Source: FEN-1191 sp036490715
GTDB lineage: Bacteria; Pseudomonadota; Gammaproteobacteria; Steroidobacterales; Steroidobacteraceae
Direction of reading: 5' to 3'
Assembly (NCBI GenBank): GCA_036490715.1
Contig: DASXDL010000020.1
Span: forward strand, 1-64,000
Length of the DNA stretch: 64,000 nt
Below, in pieces: positions 16,390 through 25,729 of this stretch (its first letter is position 1; each line of letters begins with the position of its first letter). A model generated the notes under the pieces. That model had not been told where the DNA came from, made no database searches, and saw nothing but the letters and a program-made list of their open reading frames with translations. A program made the translations under genes and the position numbers.

Positions 16390-19300
16390 TCATGTGACGC
16401 CCCATTCGAGAATGCCCTGCAAGGGTATGCCCGCCCAGGTGGGGCGGTTGCCGATCTCGTAGCGCAGTTCGTACAGCGCCTTCTCCAGCTCGAACAAGCC
16501 CAGTAATCCAGTCCCGGGCGTCAGTGCATCGTAGAGCGACGCACCGCGCGCCGCGCCATCGTAGGCCTCCAGAAAGGCCGCCCGCACCTGCGCCACCCAG
16601 GCTTGAGCGAAAGGCGTCAGCTTGGCCAACTCGACGTCGTCGTGCGCCACGGCTTTGAGCGCGGTGTGTTCCACGTAGCTGAACGAACGCAGCATTCCAG
16701 CAACGTCGCGCAGTACCGATTGTTTGGCGCGCCGCTCCTCGAGGCTGTGGCCCGGTTCGCCCTCGAAATCGATCAGGATGAAGTCATTGCGAGTCAGCAA
16801 CACCTGTCCGAGGTGATAATCGCCATGGATGCGAATCTTAGTTCCGGTGATCTCGGAGGCTGTGCAGGCCCCGATGCGCTTCAAAATCTCGTCCCGGGCC
16901 GCCAGAATGGTAGTGGCCTTGTCTCGATCTGGCGGCGCAAGATCGTTCAAGTGCGTCTTCAGCAAGCCGAGCGCGTTCTTTACCTCTTCAGTCGCCCGCT
17001 GCTTGTATGCCTCAAGATCCGCACGCGTGAGCGGCTGCGGGCTGAAAGCGGCGTCCTTGGTCGGCGTGGCCAAGGCTCGATGCAACTCGGCGGTGCGCAC
17101 CGCAAGTACTCGGATGAGCACCAGATAGGCTTCATGCATGTTCGACGGTGGCGCATCGGTCGCAGGAGCGGTCCGATGTTCTTCGAGGTGACGCCGCAGG
17201 TAATTGAGTGACCAGGTCCAAGCGTCGCCCTGATTGGTGACATACGCTTGCAGCATCGCGAGCAGGCACGGCTCACCGCTCTTGCCGCGATATTGCAAAA
17301 CCCCGGCCACCGGAGCGCAGTTGCCGAAATTGACCGCATCGGTCAGATACAGTCCCATCTCGAGTTCCGGACTGGCACCGCTGCGAATTCTGCGGTAACC
17401 CTTGAGAATGAGGCGCTCGCCGAGCACCACGACCGTATTGGAGCTGGACCCGTGTGGCCGGGCGGCAGCTAGGGTGCCGAAATCGGCGCCGGCGAGACGG
17501 CCGAACGCCGCGGTCGGCTGGAATTCGAGCTGCCCCTGGGCGGTCGCGATCTCTCGCGGCGTCGCCATCGCGCCGACCAGCGCCTGGCAAAATGCTTCGT
17601 CCGCGAACGCATCGCCCATGACGCCGACGCTCGATTGCTGGCGAACCTTGGCGATGGCGGCCGTGGATAGATTTCGCAAGCGCTCCTCGTCGCGCTCTTC
17701 CCAGGCAAGCGCCAACGGCATGAAATAACTGGTGGTCTCGCCGCCGGCGGTGACATCGAGCAACGCGACGACCCAGCTCGATTTGCCCTCCTGCCACAGC
17801 ACGTGATCGACGATGCGGGCGCGCTCGATGGCCGTGCCCTTCGAGGCGTACCAGCGCTGTGTCTCGATGAATCGTGGCAATGTGTCGGTCTCAAACTGAG
17901 CTCGAGTTTTCTCCGCCATGCCGATGCGCCAGGGCACCACGCGATCGCGAAACAAACTGCTCCATCCATCGAACAGCACCAGCACCGGACGCTCATCGAG
18001 CGATAGAAAATGCTCGTGCCACGACGGCGCTTCTGCATCCTTTGTCAGCTTGAACCAATAGAAGCCGTAGGCTGACAGTGTCAACAGGTAGGGCAGATCG
18101 CCGATCGGCGGAAAAGTCGTGCGGCCGAGCATCTCCACCGGCACTCGCGCCTTGAATTCCGACAGATTCAGTTCCACCGGTTGTGCCGAACGCGACAGGT
18201 TGGCGACACACAGGATGCTGTCTTCACCATATTCGCGCAGATACGCCAGAATCTTGCGGTTGCCGGGCCGCAAGAACCGTCGTGTCCCGCGACCGAACGC
18301 GTGGCTTGTCTTACGCACCGCCAGCATGCGCTTGGTCCAAGACAGCAGCGAGCTCGAATCGCGCGACTGCGCCTCTACATTGATTGATGGGTAGCCATAG
18401 ATCGGATCCATGATCGGCGGCAGATACAACCGCTGCGGATCGGCGCGCGAGAAACCGGCGTTGCGGTCCGGACTCCACTGCATCGGGGTGCGTACGCCGT
18501 TGCGGTCGCCAATGAACACGTTGTCGCCCATACCAATCTCATCGCCGTAGTACAGGATCGGCGAACCGGGCATGGAGAGCAGCAGGCTGTTCATGAGCTT
18601 GATGCGATCGCGGTCGTTCTCCATCAGCGGCGACAGCCGCCGGCGGATCCCCAAATTGATGCGCGCCCGCACATCCGAGGCGTATGTGGAGTACATGTAG
18701 TCGCGTTCTTTGCTCGTGACCATTTCGAGCGTCAGCTCGTCGTGATTGCGCAGGAAAATTGCCCACTGACAGGAATCGGGAATATCGGGCGTCTGCTGCA
18801 TGATCTCCGATATCGGGTAGCGATCCTCCTGGGCGATGGACATGTAGATGCGCGGCATGAGCGGGAAGTGATAGGCCATGTGGCATTCGTCGCCGTCACC
18901 GAAATACTCGCGCACGTCCTCCGGCCACTGGTTCGCTTCCGCCAGCAGGAATCTATTTTTGTAGTTCGCATCGATCGCCGCGCGCAGCCGCTTAATCACA
19001 TCATGCGTTTCGCGCAGATTTTCGTTGTTGGTGCCCTCGCGCTCCACCAGATACGGGATGGCGTCCAGCCGAAAGCCGTCGACGCCTATGTCGAGCCAGA
19101 AGCGCATGATCTCGAGCACCGCGCTCATGACCTGCGGATTGTCGAAGTTCAGATCCGGCTGGTGACTGAAGAATCGGTGCCAATAATACGCTTTCGCTAC
19201 CGGATCGAAGGTCCAGTTGGAGGTCTCGGTGTCGATGAAGATGATGCGCGTGCCGAGATACTTCTGATCGGTGTCGCTCCAGACGTAGAAATCTCGCTCC

Positions 19301-19722
19301 GGCGATCCAGGCGGGGCCTTGCGCGCTGCCTGAAACCAGGGATGCTGGTCGGAGGTGTGGTTGATGATGAGTTCGGTGACCACTCTGAGCCCGAGCCGGT
19401 GCGCCTCGCGCAGCATGGTGCGAAAGTCATCAAGCGTGCCGTACTGCGGATGCACGTCCTTGTAGTCGGAAATATCGTAGCCGTCGTCCCTGAGCGGCGA
19501 CGGATAGAACGGCATGAGCCAGATGGTGTTGACACCGAGATCGCGGATGTAGCCGAGCTTGGATGTCAGACCCGGAAAATCGCCGATGCCGTCGTCGTTT
19601 GAATCCAGGAACGATTTGACATTCAGCTGATAGAGGACCGCGTCCTTGTACCAGAGCGGATCATCGGCATCGAGCCCGGACAGCGTCGCGGGATCGAGGG
19701 CGGGGGCGACACTGTCGTTCAT
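16390..19722 (-). CDS. treS: Trehalose synthase / maltokinase fusion (TreS-Mak)
   Basis: An 1110-aa two-enzyme protein. Residues about 20-560 form a GH13 trehalose synthase that interconverts maltose and trehalose, with nucleophile Asp in GVDGFRLDAIPYL (near 220), acid/base Glu in LLAEANQWPED and Asp in FLRNHDELTLEM. Residues about 620-1100 form a maltokinase (Pep2-like) that makes maltose 1-phosphate with ATP; its catalytic loop reads IHGDYHLGQVLL followed by ILIDFEGEPG. The two activities are separate genes in mycobacteria but often fused in proteobacteria. It starts 3 nt after glgE, so its product feeds GlgE directly. Confidence 0.95.
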   Translation of the reverse strand: MNDSVAPALDPATLSGLDADDPLWYKDAVLYQLNVKSFLDSNDDGIGDFPGLTSKLGYIRDLGVNTIWLMPFYPSPLRDDGYDISDYKDVHPQYGTLDDFRTMLREAHRLGLRVVTELIINHTSDQHPWFQAARKAPPGSPERDFYVWSDTDQKYLGTRIIFIDTETSNWTFDPVAKAYYWHRFFSHQPDLNFDNPQVMSAVLEIMRFWLDIGVDGFRLDAIPYLVEREGTNNENLRETHDVIKRLRAAIDANYKNRFLLAEANQWPEDVREYFGDGDECHMAYHFPLMPRIYMSIAQEDRYPISEIMQQTPDIPDSCQWAIFLRNHDELTLEMVTSKERDYMYSTYASDVRARINLGIRRRLSPLMENDRDRIKLMNSLLLSMPGSPILYYGDEIGMGDNVFIGDRNGVRTPMQWSPDRNAGFSRADPQRLYLPPIMDPIYGYPSINVEAQSRDSSSLLSWTKRMLAVRKTSHAFGRGTRRFLRPGNRKILAYLREYGEDSILCVANLSRSAQPVELNLSEFKARVPVEMLGRTTFPPIGDLPYLLTLSAYGFYWFKLTKDAEAPSWHEHFLSLDERPVLVLFDGWSSLFRDRVVPWRIGMAEKTRAQFETDTLPRFIETQRWYASKGTAIERARIVDHVLWQEGKSSWVVALLDVTAGGETTSYFMPLALAWEERDEERLRNLSTAAIAKVRQQSSVGVMGDAFADEAFCQALVGAMATPREIATAQGQLEFQPTAAFGRLAGADFGTLAAARPHGSSSNTVVVLGERLILKGYRRIRSGASPELEMGLYLTDAVNFGNCAPVAGVLQYRGKSGEPCLLAMLQAYVTNQGDAWTWSLNYLRRHLEEHRTAPATDAPPSNMHEAYLVLIRVLAVRTAELHRALATPTKDAAFSPQPLTRADLEAYKQRATEEVKNALGLLKTHLNDLAPPDRDKATTILAARDEILKRIGACTASEITGTKIRIHGDYHLGQVLLTRNDFILIDFEGEPGHSLEERRAKQSVLRDVAGMLRSFSYVEHTALKAVAHDDVELAKLTPFAQAWVAQVRAAFLEAYDGAARGASLYDALTPGTGLLGLFELEKALYELRYEIGNRPTWAGIPLQGILEWGVT

Positions 19723-19725
19723 GAC

Positions 19726-21903
19726 TTACATGAAGTAGTCGAAGTCATGTTCGCTGCGCACATGCCGGCGCAGCACAAACACGTGTGCCGGCATGTGTGC
19801 GGGATCTAGCATCACGAAGTTATGGCTGCCGCGCCACTGATAGTGCTGCTCGCTCAACAGATCGTGCATCTGGTAGGGCCGTTCCGGGTCGAGCCCGAGG
19901 GCTTTGAGATCGAGCCCGACCCATCCCGATTGGACATGGTGCGGATCCAGATTGACCACAGTCAGCACGATGTTGCCCGTAGCCTCGTCGCTTTTCGTAT
20001 AGGCGATGAGATAGTCATTATCCAGCGGGCAGAAGCGCAACGATCGATCCGATTGCAGAGCGACGTTGTCGCGGCGTGCGCGGTTCATTCGGGCTATCAG
20101 CGAGCGCAAGCTGTCGGGTCGATCCAGACTCCAATGGCGAAGCTGATATTTTTCGGAGTTCAGATACTCCTCGCTTCCCGGTTCGCGCGGCGCGCTTTCC
20201 ATGAGCTCAAAGGAAGGCCCATATATCCCATAGTTGGCACTTAGGGTCGCCGCGAGAATGAGCCGGGCCGCAAACACCGCGCGCAACCCCGATTGCAGGG
20301 TTTGTTGGAGAATGTCGGGCGTGTTCGGCCAGACGTTGGGGCGGAAGTACTGCGATCCGGGCCCGTGTACCAGCTCGGTAAAGTACTCGATCAACTCCTG
20401 CTTGGTGTTGCGCCAGGTGAAATAGGTGTACGACTGGGTGAAACCGAGCTTTGCCAGGCGGTGCATCACTTTCGGCCGTGTAAAGGCCTCAGCCAGGAAG
20501 ATCACATCCGGGTGCTCGCGCCGGATCGCGTCGATGACCCATTCCCAGAAGGAAAAAGCCTTGGTGTGCGGGTTGTCGACCCGAAAAATCCGTACACCCT
20601 GTTCGATCCAGAAATCCATTACGCTCTTGAGCTCCTGCCACAGTGCCCGCCAGTCGTCGGTCTCGAAATCAAACGGATAGATGTCCTGGTATTTCTTCGG
20701 AGGGTTCTCAGCGTATTGCACGCTGCCGTCGGGCCGGTGTTTGAACCAGTTGGGGTGCGCGCTCACGTACGGGTGATCGGGCGCGCACTGGAATGCGATG
20801 TCGAGCGCAAGCTCCATTCCCAGGCTGCGCGCGCGCGCATTCAGGCTGTTGAAATCCTGCAAAGTTCCCAGCGCCGACAAGATATCTTTGTGACCGCCCT
20901 CTGCCGATCCAATGGCCCAGGGACTACCCACATCGCCGGGCTCGGCCTGCAGCGCGTTGTTGGCGCCCTTGCGATTCACGCGGCCGATGGGTTGGATAGG
21001 CGGCAAGTACAGTACATCGAAGCCCATCTCGGACACGTAGGGCAGCCGCGCCTCGACGTCCTTCAAGGTGCCGTGACGTCCAGGATCCGGCGCCGTGGAG
21101 CGCGGAAACAGTTCGTACCAGCTGGAGAATTCGGCGCGCTTGCGATCCACGACGATCTCAAGCGATGCGGTGGCCGCCAGACTTCGGTCCGGATAGCGGC
21201 CCACGAGGCTCGCGCGCGCTGGATCGAGCGCAAGCGCCTTGAGCGATGCCGTATCCGACATCGGGCCTGAACCGTCTATGGCGCGATCGGAAAGCAGTGA
21301 GGCCCAACTGGTCAGAACACTGGCATCCTCGCCTCGAGCGCGCGCGGCCGACTCGCGCGCAAGCACCGCCCCCACCTGCAGCGCCGCTCGCACATCGGCA
21401 AAATCCTCGCGCCGCTCCAGCTCACCGCGCCAGGATTCGAAATGATCCACCCAGGCCGACACCTCGCATCGATAGCGGCCCGGCGCCGGCGGGGTGAATT
21501 CGCCGACCCAGACGTCGTTGCCCTGGGCCGACAGGTCGGTGTCGCGGGCAGTCGGTTCCCCGATCTCGGGCGCGTCTCGCGCCGGGGCTGTGCCGAGCGC
21601 CTGCCAGCGCATCGTCACCCTGAGCCGGTCGTGCCCATCGGCGAAGCAATGGGCCTCGATGCGCACCGATTCGCCAGCGATGCCCTTGCCGGGGAAGCGC
21701 CCGCCATCGATGCTCGGTGACACCGCATCGATGACGGCGCGGATCCGGCCGTCGTTGATCGCCGGCGCGGCGGGCGCCAACGCACGCGAGTCCGGTGGCG
21801 CTTCCGCGGGGCGCAGCGGGGCGGACGGCAGCGGTCTGGTCCGCTCGCGCGGCTCCGCGGTCTTGCTCTCGGGTGGTCCCACACTTACTCGCCGATCAGC
21901 CAT
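19726..21903 (-). CDS. glgE: Alpha-1,4-glucan:maltose-1-phosphate maltosyltransferase GlgE
   Basis: Transfers maltosyl units from maltose 1-phosphate to the non-reducing end of alpha-1,4-glucans. It has 725 aa of the GH13_3 type. The family start (IDAVSPSIDGGRFPGKG) is near residue 60, after a Pro/Ala/Arg-rich extension that may be a longer than usual N-terminus. The nucleophile region is VRIFRVDNPHTKAF and the acid/base region VIFLAEAFTRPKVM; the donor pocket has LYLPPIQPIGRVNRKG. The ATG overlaps the glgB stop by 8 nt, and treS follows at 3 nt. Confidence 0.96.
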   Translation of the reverse strand: MADRRVSVGPPESKTAEPRERTRPLPSAPLRPAEAPPDSRALAPAAPAINDGRIRAVIDAVSPSIDGGRFPGKGIAGESVRIEAHCFADGHDRLRVTMRWQALGTAPARDAPEIGEPTARDTDLSAQGNDVWVGEFTPPAPGRYRCEVSAWVDHFESWRGELERREDFADVRAALQVGAVLARESAARARGEDASVLTSWASLLSDRAIDGSGPMSDTASLKALALDPARASLVGRYPDRSLAATASLEIVVDRKRAEFSSWYELFPRSTAPDPGRHGTLKDVEARLPYVSEMGFDVLYLPPIQPIGRVNRKGANNALQAEPGDVGSPWAIGSAEGGHKDILSALGTLQDFNSLNARARSLGMELALDIAFQCAPDHPYVSAHPNWFKHRPDGSVQYAENPPKKYQDIYPFDFETDDWRALWQELKSVMDFWIEQGVRIFRVDNPHTKAFSFWEWVIDAIRREHPDVIFLAEAFTRPKVMHRLAKLGFTQSYTYFTWRNTKQELIEYFTELVHGPGSQYFRPNVWPNTPDILQQTLQSGLRAVFAARLILAATLSANYGIYGPSFELMESAPREPGSEEYLNSEKYQLRHWSLDRPDSLRSLIARMNRARRDNVALQSDRSLRFCPLDNDYLIAYTKSDEATGNIVLTVVNLDPHHVQSGWVGLDLKALGLDPERPYQMHDLLSEQHYQWRGSHNFVMLDPAHMPAHVFVLRRHVRSEHDFDYFM

Positions 21904-23773
21904 AGGGCTCCCAGCGGAGGATGATGGTGGATAGTGGCGGCAGGGTGAGATTAACCGATTCGACCCGGCCGTGCGTGCTCACCGGGACGGATTGCACGGC
22001 GCCGAGGTTTCCCCAGCCCGCGCCGCCGTATTCGCGTGCATCACTGTTTAAGATCTCGCGCCAGATTCCGCCCTTCGGAACGCCGATCAGAAAATTGCTG
22101 CGCGGCACCGGGGTGAAATTGCAGGCGATGAGCACGGGTGGTACATGATCCGCACCCTTGCGCACGAAGGCTATCACGCTGTCGTCCGCGTCGTCGGCCT
22201 CCAGCCATTCGAAGCCGTCCGAAGAAAAATCGATCCGATATAACGCCGGTTCGTTACGGTACACGCGGTTCAGATCGCTCACCCAGCGCTGCATACCTGC
22301 GTGCTCAGGCAGAGCCGTCACCCACCATTCGAGTTCGCCCTCGTGAGTCCATTCGCGCCGCTGTGCGAACTCGCCGCCCATGAAAAGCAATTTCTTTCCC
22401 GGATGTCCCCACATGTAGCCGTAGAGCGCGCGCAGATTGGCCATCTGCTGCCAGCTGTCGCCCGGCATTTTGCCAATCAACGAACCCTTGCCGTACACCA
22501 CTTCATCGTGAGACAGCGGCAATACGAAGTTCTCGTTAAAGGCGTAGACCAGTGAGAACGTCAGCTGTCCGTGGTGATGGCGCCGATAGATCGGGTCTTG
22601 CCGCATATACTCCAGCGTATCGTGCATCCATCCCATGTTCCATTTCAGGCCGAAGCCAAGGCCACCCATATCGGTCGGACGTGACACCATCGGCCACGCG
22701 GTCGATTCCTCGGCAATCACGCTCGTGTCCGGATGGTCTCGATACACGGCGCGGTTCAATTCGCGCAGAAACTCGATGGCTTCGAGATTTTCACGACCGC
22801 CGAAGCGATTCGCGATCCATTCGCCTTGCTTGCGCGCGTAGTCGAGATAGAGCATGGAAGCGACCGCATCGACGCGCAGGCCATCGATGTGGTAGTGCTT
22901 CAGCCAGAACAGCGCGGACGACACCAAGAAGCTGCGTACTTCGTTGCGTCCGTAATTGAAGATGGCCGAGTTCCATTCCGGATGATGGCCCTGACGTGGA
23001 TCGGCATGCTCATACAGATGCGTGCCGTCGAAATAGATCAACCCATGCGCGTCCGCGGGGAAGTGCGACGGTACCCAGTCGAGTAGCACGCCGATGCCCT
23101 TTTGGTGCAGGTGATCGACGAAATACATGAAATCTTGCGGGCTGCCGTAACGCGCAGTGGGCGAAAAATATCCGGTAGTCTGATAGCCCCACGAGCCGTA
23201 GAACGGATGCTCGGTCACTGGCATCAATTCGATGTGCGTGAAGCCCAAACGCAGGATGTAATCCGCCAGTTCGTGGGCGATGTCACGGTAATTGGGTAGA
23301 TGCCCGTCCTTGCGTCGCCAGGAGCCAAGATGCAGCTCGTAGATGGACATCGGAGCATCGAGCCCGTTGCGGGCGGCGCGCGCCGCCATCCACTGTGCAT
23401 CCTGCCACTGCCATTCGAGCGACCAGATCCTCGAGCCGGTGGCGGGTGGGAGCTCGGAGTAGAAACCCATCGGATCGGCTTTTTCTCCGGTGTAACCGTT
23501 AACGCCGGAGGTGATCCGATACTTGTACGCCTGACCACGCTGCGCGATCGGCACCATGCACTCCCAGATTCCGGATCCATCCGAACGCGGGGCCAGCATA
23601 TCCTCACGGGCGCCCCAGCCATTCCAATCGCCGATGACAGTGACGTTGGCGGCGTTCGGCGCCCAAACGCCGAATTCGGCTCCGCCGTTGCCATGCAGGT
23701 GACACCCGAGCTTCGAAAACAGCTCGCCGTGGCTTCCCTCTTTGAAGAGGTAGATGTCGTGCTCTGTTAACAA
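21896..23773 (-). CDS. glgB: 1,4-alpha-glucan branching enzyme GlgB
   Basis: Introduces alpha-1,6 branches into the glucan made by GlgE. It has 625 aa from the chosen TTG at 23773. An N-terminal CBM48 region (GAEFGVWAPNAANVTVIGDW) is followed by a GH13_9 barrel with nucleophile Asp in HIDGLRVDAVASMLYLDY and acid/base Glu in VIAEESTAWPMVS. The TTG has GAGAGGGG 9 nt upstream and starts the natural sequence LTEHDIYLFKEG. A longer in-frame ORF to 23971 adds 66 residues unlike the family. It is first in glgB-glgE-treS. No glgA, glgC or glgX is present. Confidence 0.95.
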   Translation of the reverse strand: MLTEHDIYLFKEGSHGELFSKLGCHLHGNGGAEFGVWAPNAANVTVIGDWNGWGAREDMLAPRSDGSGIWECMVPIAQRGQAYKYRITSGVNGYTGEKADPMGFYSELPPATGSRIWSLEWQWQDAQWMAARAARNGLDAPMSIYELHLGSWRRKDGHLPNYRDIAHELADYILRLGFTHIELMPVTEHPFYGSWGYQTTGYFSPTARYGSPQDFMYFVDHLHQKGIGVLLDWVPSHFPADAHGLIYFDGTHLYEHADPRQGHHPEWNSAIFNYGRNEVRSFLVSSALFWLKHYHIDGLRVDAVASMLYLDYARKQGEWIANRFGGRENLEAIEFLRELNRAVYRDHPDTSVIAEESTAWPMVSRPTDMGGLGFGLKWNMGWMHDTLEYMRQDPIYRRHHHGQLTFSLVYAFNENFVLPLSHDEVVYGKGSLIGKMPGDSWQQMANLRALYGYMWGHPGKKLLFMGGEFAQRREWTHEGELEWWVTALPEHAGMQRWVSDLNRVYRNEPALYRIDFSSDGFEWLEADDADDSVIAFVRKGADHVPPVLIACNFTPVPRSNFLIGVPKGGIWREILNSDAREYGGAGWGNLGAVQSVPVSTHGRVESVNLTLPPLSTIILRWEPYG

Positions 23774-23894
23774 AATATTGTGCCCCTCTCGGGCGGCAAG
23801 CAAGCACAAGCGCCATAAGGATAGACTCCCGTCACCCTTTGCCTCTGTAAGCCTTCGGTTAGGTCCGGCTGTAGGACTTCGCGCGCGCCCATCA

Positions 23895-24798
23895 ATGGCA
23901 GTAGCCGATTCTGTGCACCCGACACCGGCCAGATCTGTGCGGAACCAGACGGTGCAAGTACATGTCCCCACGACGCGCGGAATATCCGTTGAGTACGCCT
24001 ACCACCATCCAGCGGAGCAGCGCCCTATGTACGTCTCCATTGGCCAAATAGATCAGTGGATACAGATTGGCTTCAGCAAAGCCGGCCTTCCGGCAATGCT
24101 CTACCTCCACGGCGGCCCCAGCGGAACTTCGGTGCCGGCCGCCGCTGCCTGGAAGACCTGGGAAGATCATTTCACAGTGGTTCACCGGGACCAGCGCGGT
24201 GCCGGTCGCACCTTTCGCAGAAACGGGGTAGCCGGCTGCGGGCGCCTGAGACCATCGAACGATTGGTGCAGGATGGGATCGAGGTAGCCGAGTACCTGGT
24301 GAGCCATCTACCAGCGGCAACTGACCCAGGCGCGCCGCTTGCACAACCAAGAAGCCCTGCAGGCCCTGCTCGCCATCGGTCCACCCCCTTACAGCGATTT
24401 CAATTCCTTGATTGCCCTGCGCCAGTGGACCGACTGTCTCACCGAGGGCGAGGGAGATGCGCTAGTCCCACGTCCCACGCCGCTAGCACCTGACTTCAGC
24501 GCCGAGGACGTACCCCTCGATGCAGCAGGGAGCTGAGTTCTCGCGCCGGCAGCTGCTAGGTGAACTCAATGAGATCGACCTGCCCTCACTCGGCACAAGC
24601 TTCGGGGTGCCGATCTTCTTTTTCGAAGGAACACACGATCCGCAAACACCGATCGAGCTGGCAGAAGAATATCTGGCCTCGATCTCGGCGCCGCATAAGG
24701 GACTGGTTCGGTTCGAGGGCTGCCATCATTTCGTTGTATTCAACCGTCCGGACTTGTTTCTGCACGCGCTGCTGGCCCACGTCCGGCCGCTGTTATGA
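23895..24798 (+). pseudogene. Decayed prolyl-iminopeptidase-like alpha/beta hydrolase
   Basis: The three frames together spell the remains of one alpha/beta hydrolase. Frame 1 runs from the ATG at 23895 through MYVSIGQIDQWIQIGFSKAG, LYLHGGPSGTS and VVHRDQRGAGRTF. The second frame gives ETIERLVQDGIEVAEYLVSHL from about 24240. Then QARRLHNQEALQALLAIGPP appears from about 24320, and another frame holds FSRRQLLGELNEIDLPSLGT, FEGTHDPQTP and the His region GCHHFVVF to 24798. The GHSWGS nucleophile segment is missing, so at least two frame changes and one internal deletion have occurred. A working enzyme is not expected. Confidence 0.85.
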
Positions 24799-24855
24799 CG
24801 CAGGACCGTTGGCGAACACTCGCCACCGGTCCTGCGACTATTACCCGTTAGCTTT

Positions 24856-25431
24856 TCAATGGGGCTGGTCGCTGGTATCGGTCGGCGCCGGGGTCGAATT
24901 CGCAGGCGCGGTAGTTCCGGAGTCCGGCGTGCTCGGCGCAGAAATCTGCGGCGTGTCGACCGACGGAGCGGCGGGCGTCGACGAGGCCGCATCGTTCGGC
25001 GGCGGCGGCGTCGAATCGCTGGACTTTGAGCTGTCCGAACTGTCCGACTTATTCGAACTGCTGTGCCTGGATGACTTGGAGTTTGATTCGCCAGCCGTGG
25101 CAACCCGCTTACGACCGGAGGACGCCTTCGACGGACTCGCGGACTGGGTGGCGCTATCGTCCGTGGCCGTGGTGCTGGGACTCGGCGTCATTGCAGCTGC
25201 CGCGGGCGCATCCGGCGGGCTCGCCGCCGGCGCACTCGGGGCGGCCGCGCTCGGGGCCATAGCATCAGGTACGGTGGCCGCCGGCGCTGCGACGGCTGGG
25301 ACCGGTGCGGTATTGCGCGCGAGTTCACTTTCCTGCTTGGCGCGCACTGCAAACACCGATACGCCGATTCCGAACACCACGGCGAGGCCAGCACCAATCA
25401 CCATCTTGCTAGTCGCGTGTGAATTCATCAT
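24856..25431 (-). CDS. Low-complexity Ala/Ser/Pro/Thr-rich exported or anchored protein
   Basis: A protein of about 191 aa of unknown function. One hydrophobic segment (MVIGAGLAVVFGIGVSVFAV) near the N-terminus should anchor it in the membrane or act as a signal. The remainder is disordered, rich in Ala, Pro, Ser and Thr, with a basic patch (SSGRKRVA) and a Ser/Lys/Asp run (SNKSDSSDSSKSSDS). The start is ATG at 25431, or 25428, because AAGGGAGATCCCCAG lies upstream; the longer ORF to 25494 has no such site. Codon bias fits a real gene but composition alone gives no function. The gap 25432-25729 holds nothing I recognise. Confidence 0.6.
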   Translation of the reverse strand: MMNSHATSKMVIGAGLAVVFGIGVSVFAVRAKQESELARNTAPVPAVAAPAATVPDAMAPSAAAPSAPAASPPDAPAAAAMTPSPSTTATDDSATQSASPSKASSGRKRVATAGESNSKSSRHSSSNKSDSSDSSKSSDSTPPPPNDAASSTPAAPSVDTPQISAPSTPDSGTTAPANSTPAPTDTSDQPH

Positions 25432-25729
25432 CTGGGGATCTCCCTTCAATGGATGGACGTTGGGAATTGTTTTATCGTGCCCGCTTGCTCGCACCCATAA
25501 GCCGAACAGAAAACTCTCCTTCCCGCAGACCTACGTCGCCGACGCTGGAAAACAAGTATGTTATTGATATCGACACATTTTTGATGGTCGCGACGGCAAA
25601 CACCTACAAGCGTCGTCAACTGATATTCTGTGGACCGTTGAGGTGCTTGCGGCGGAAAGAAAATAAAGTGCGCTGGTTAAGCAATCGTTCAGCTGATTTC
25701 TGTACCGATAGGGCGCGACCGGTCGACCC

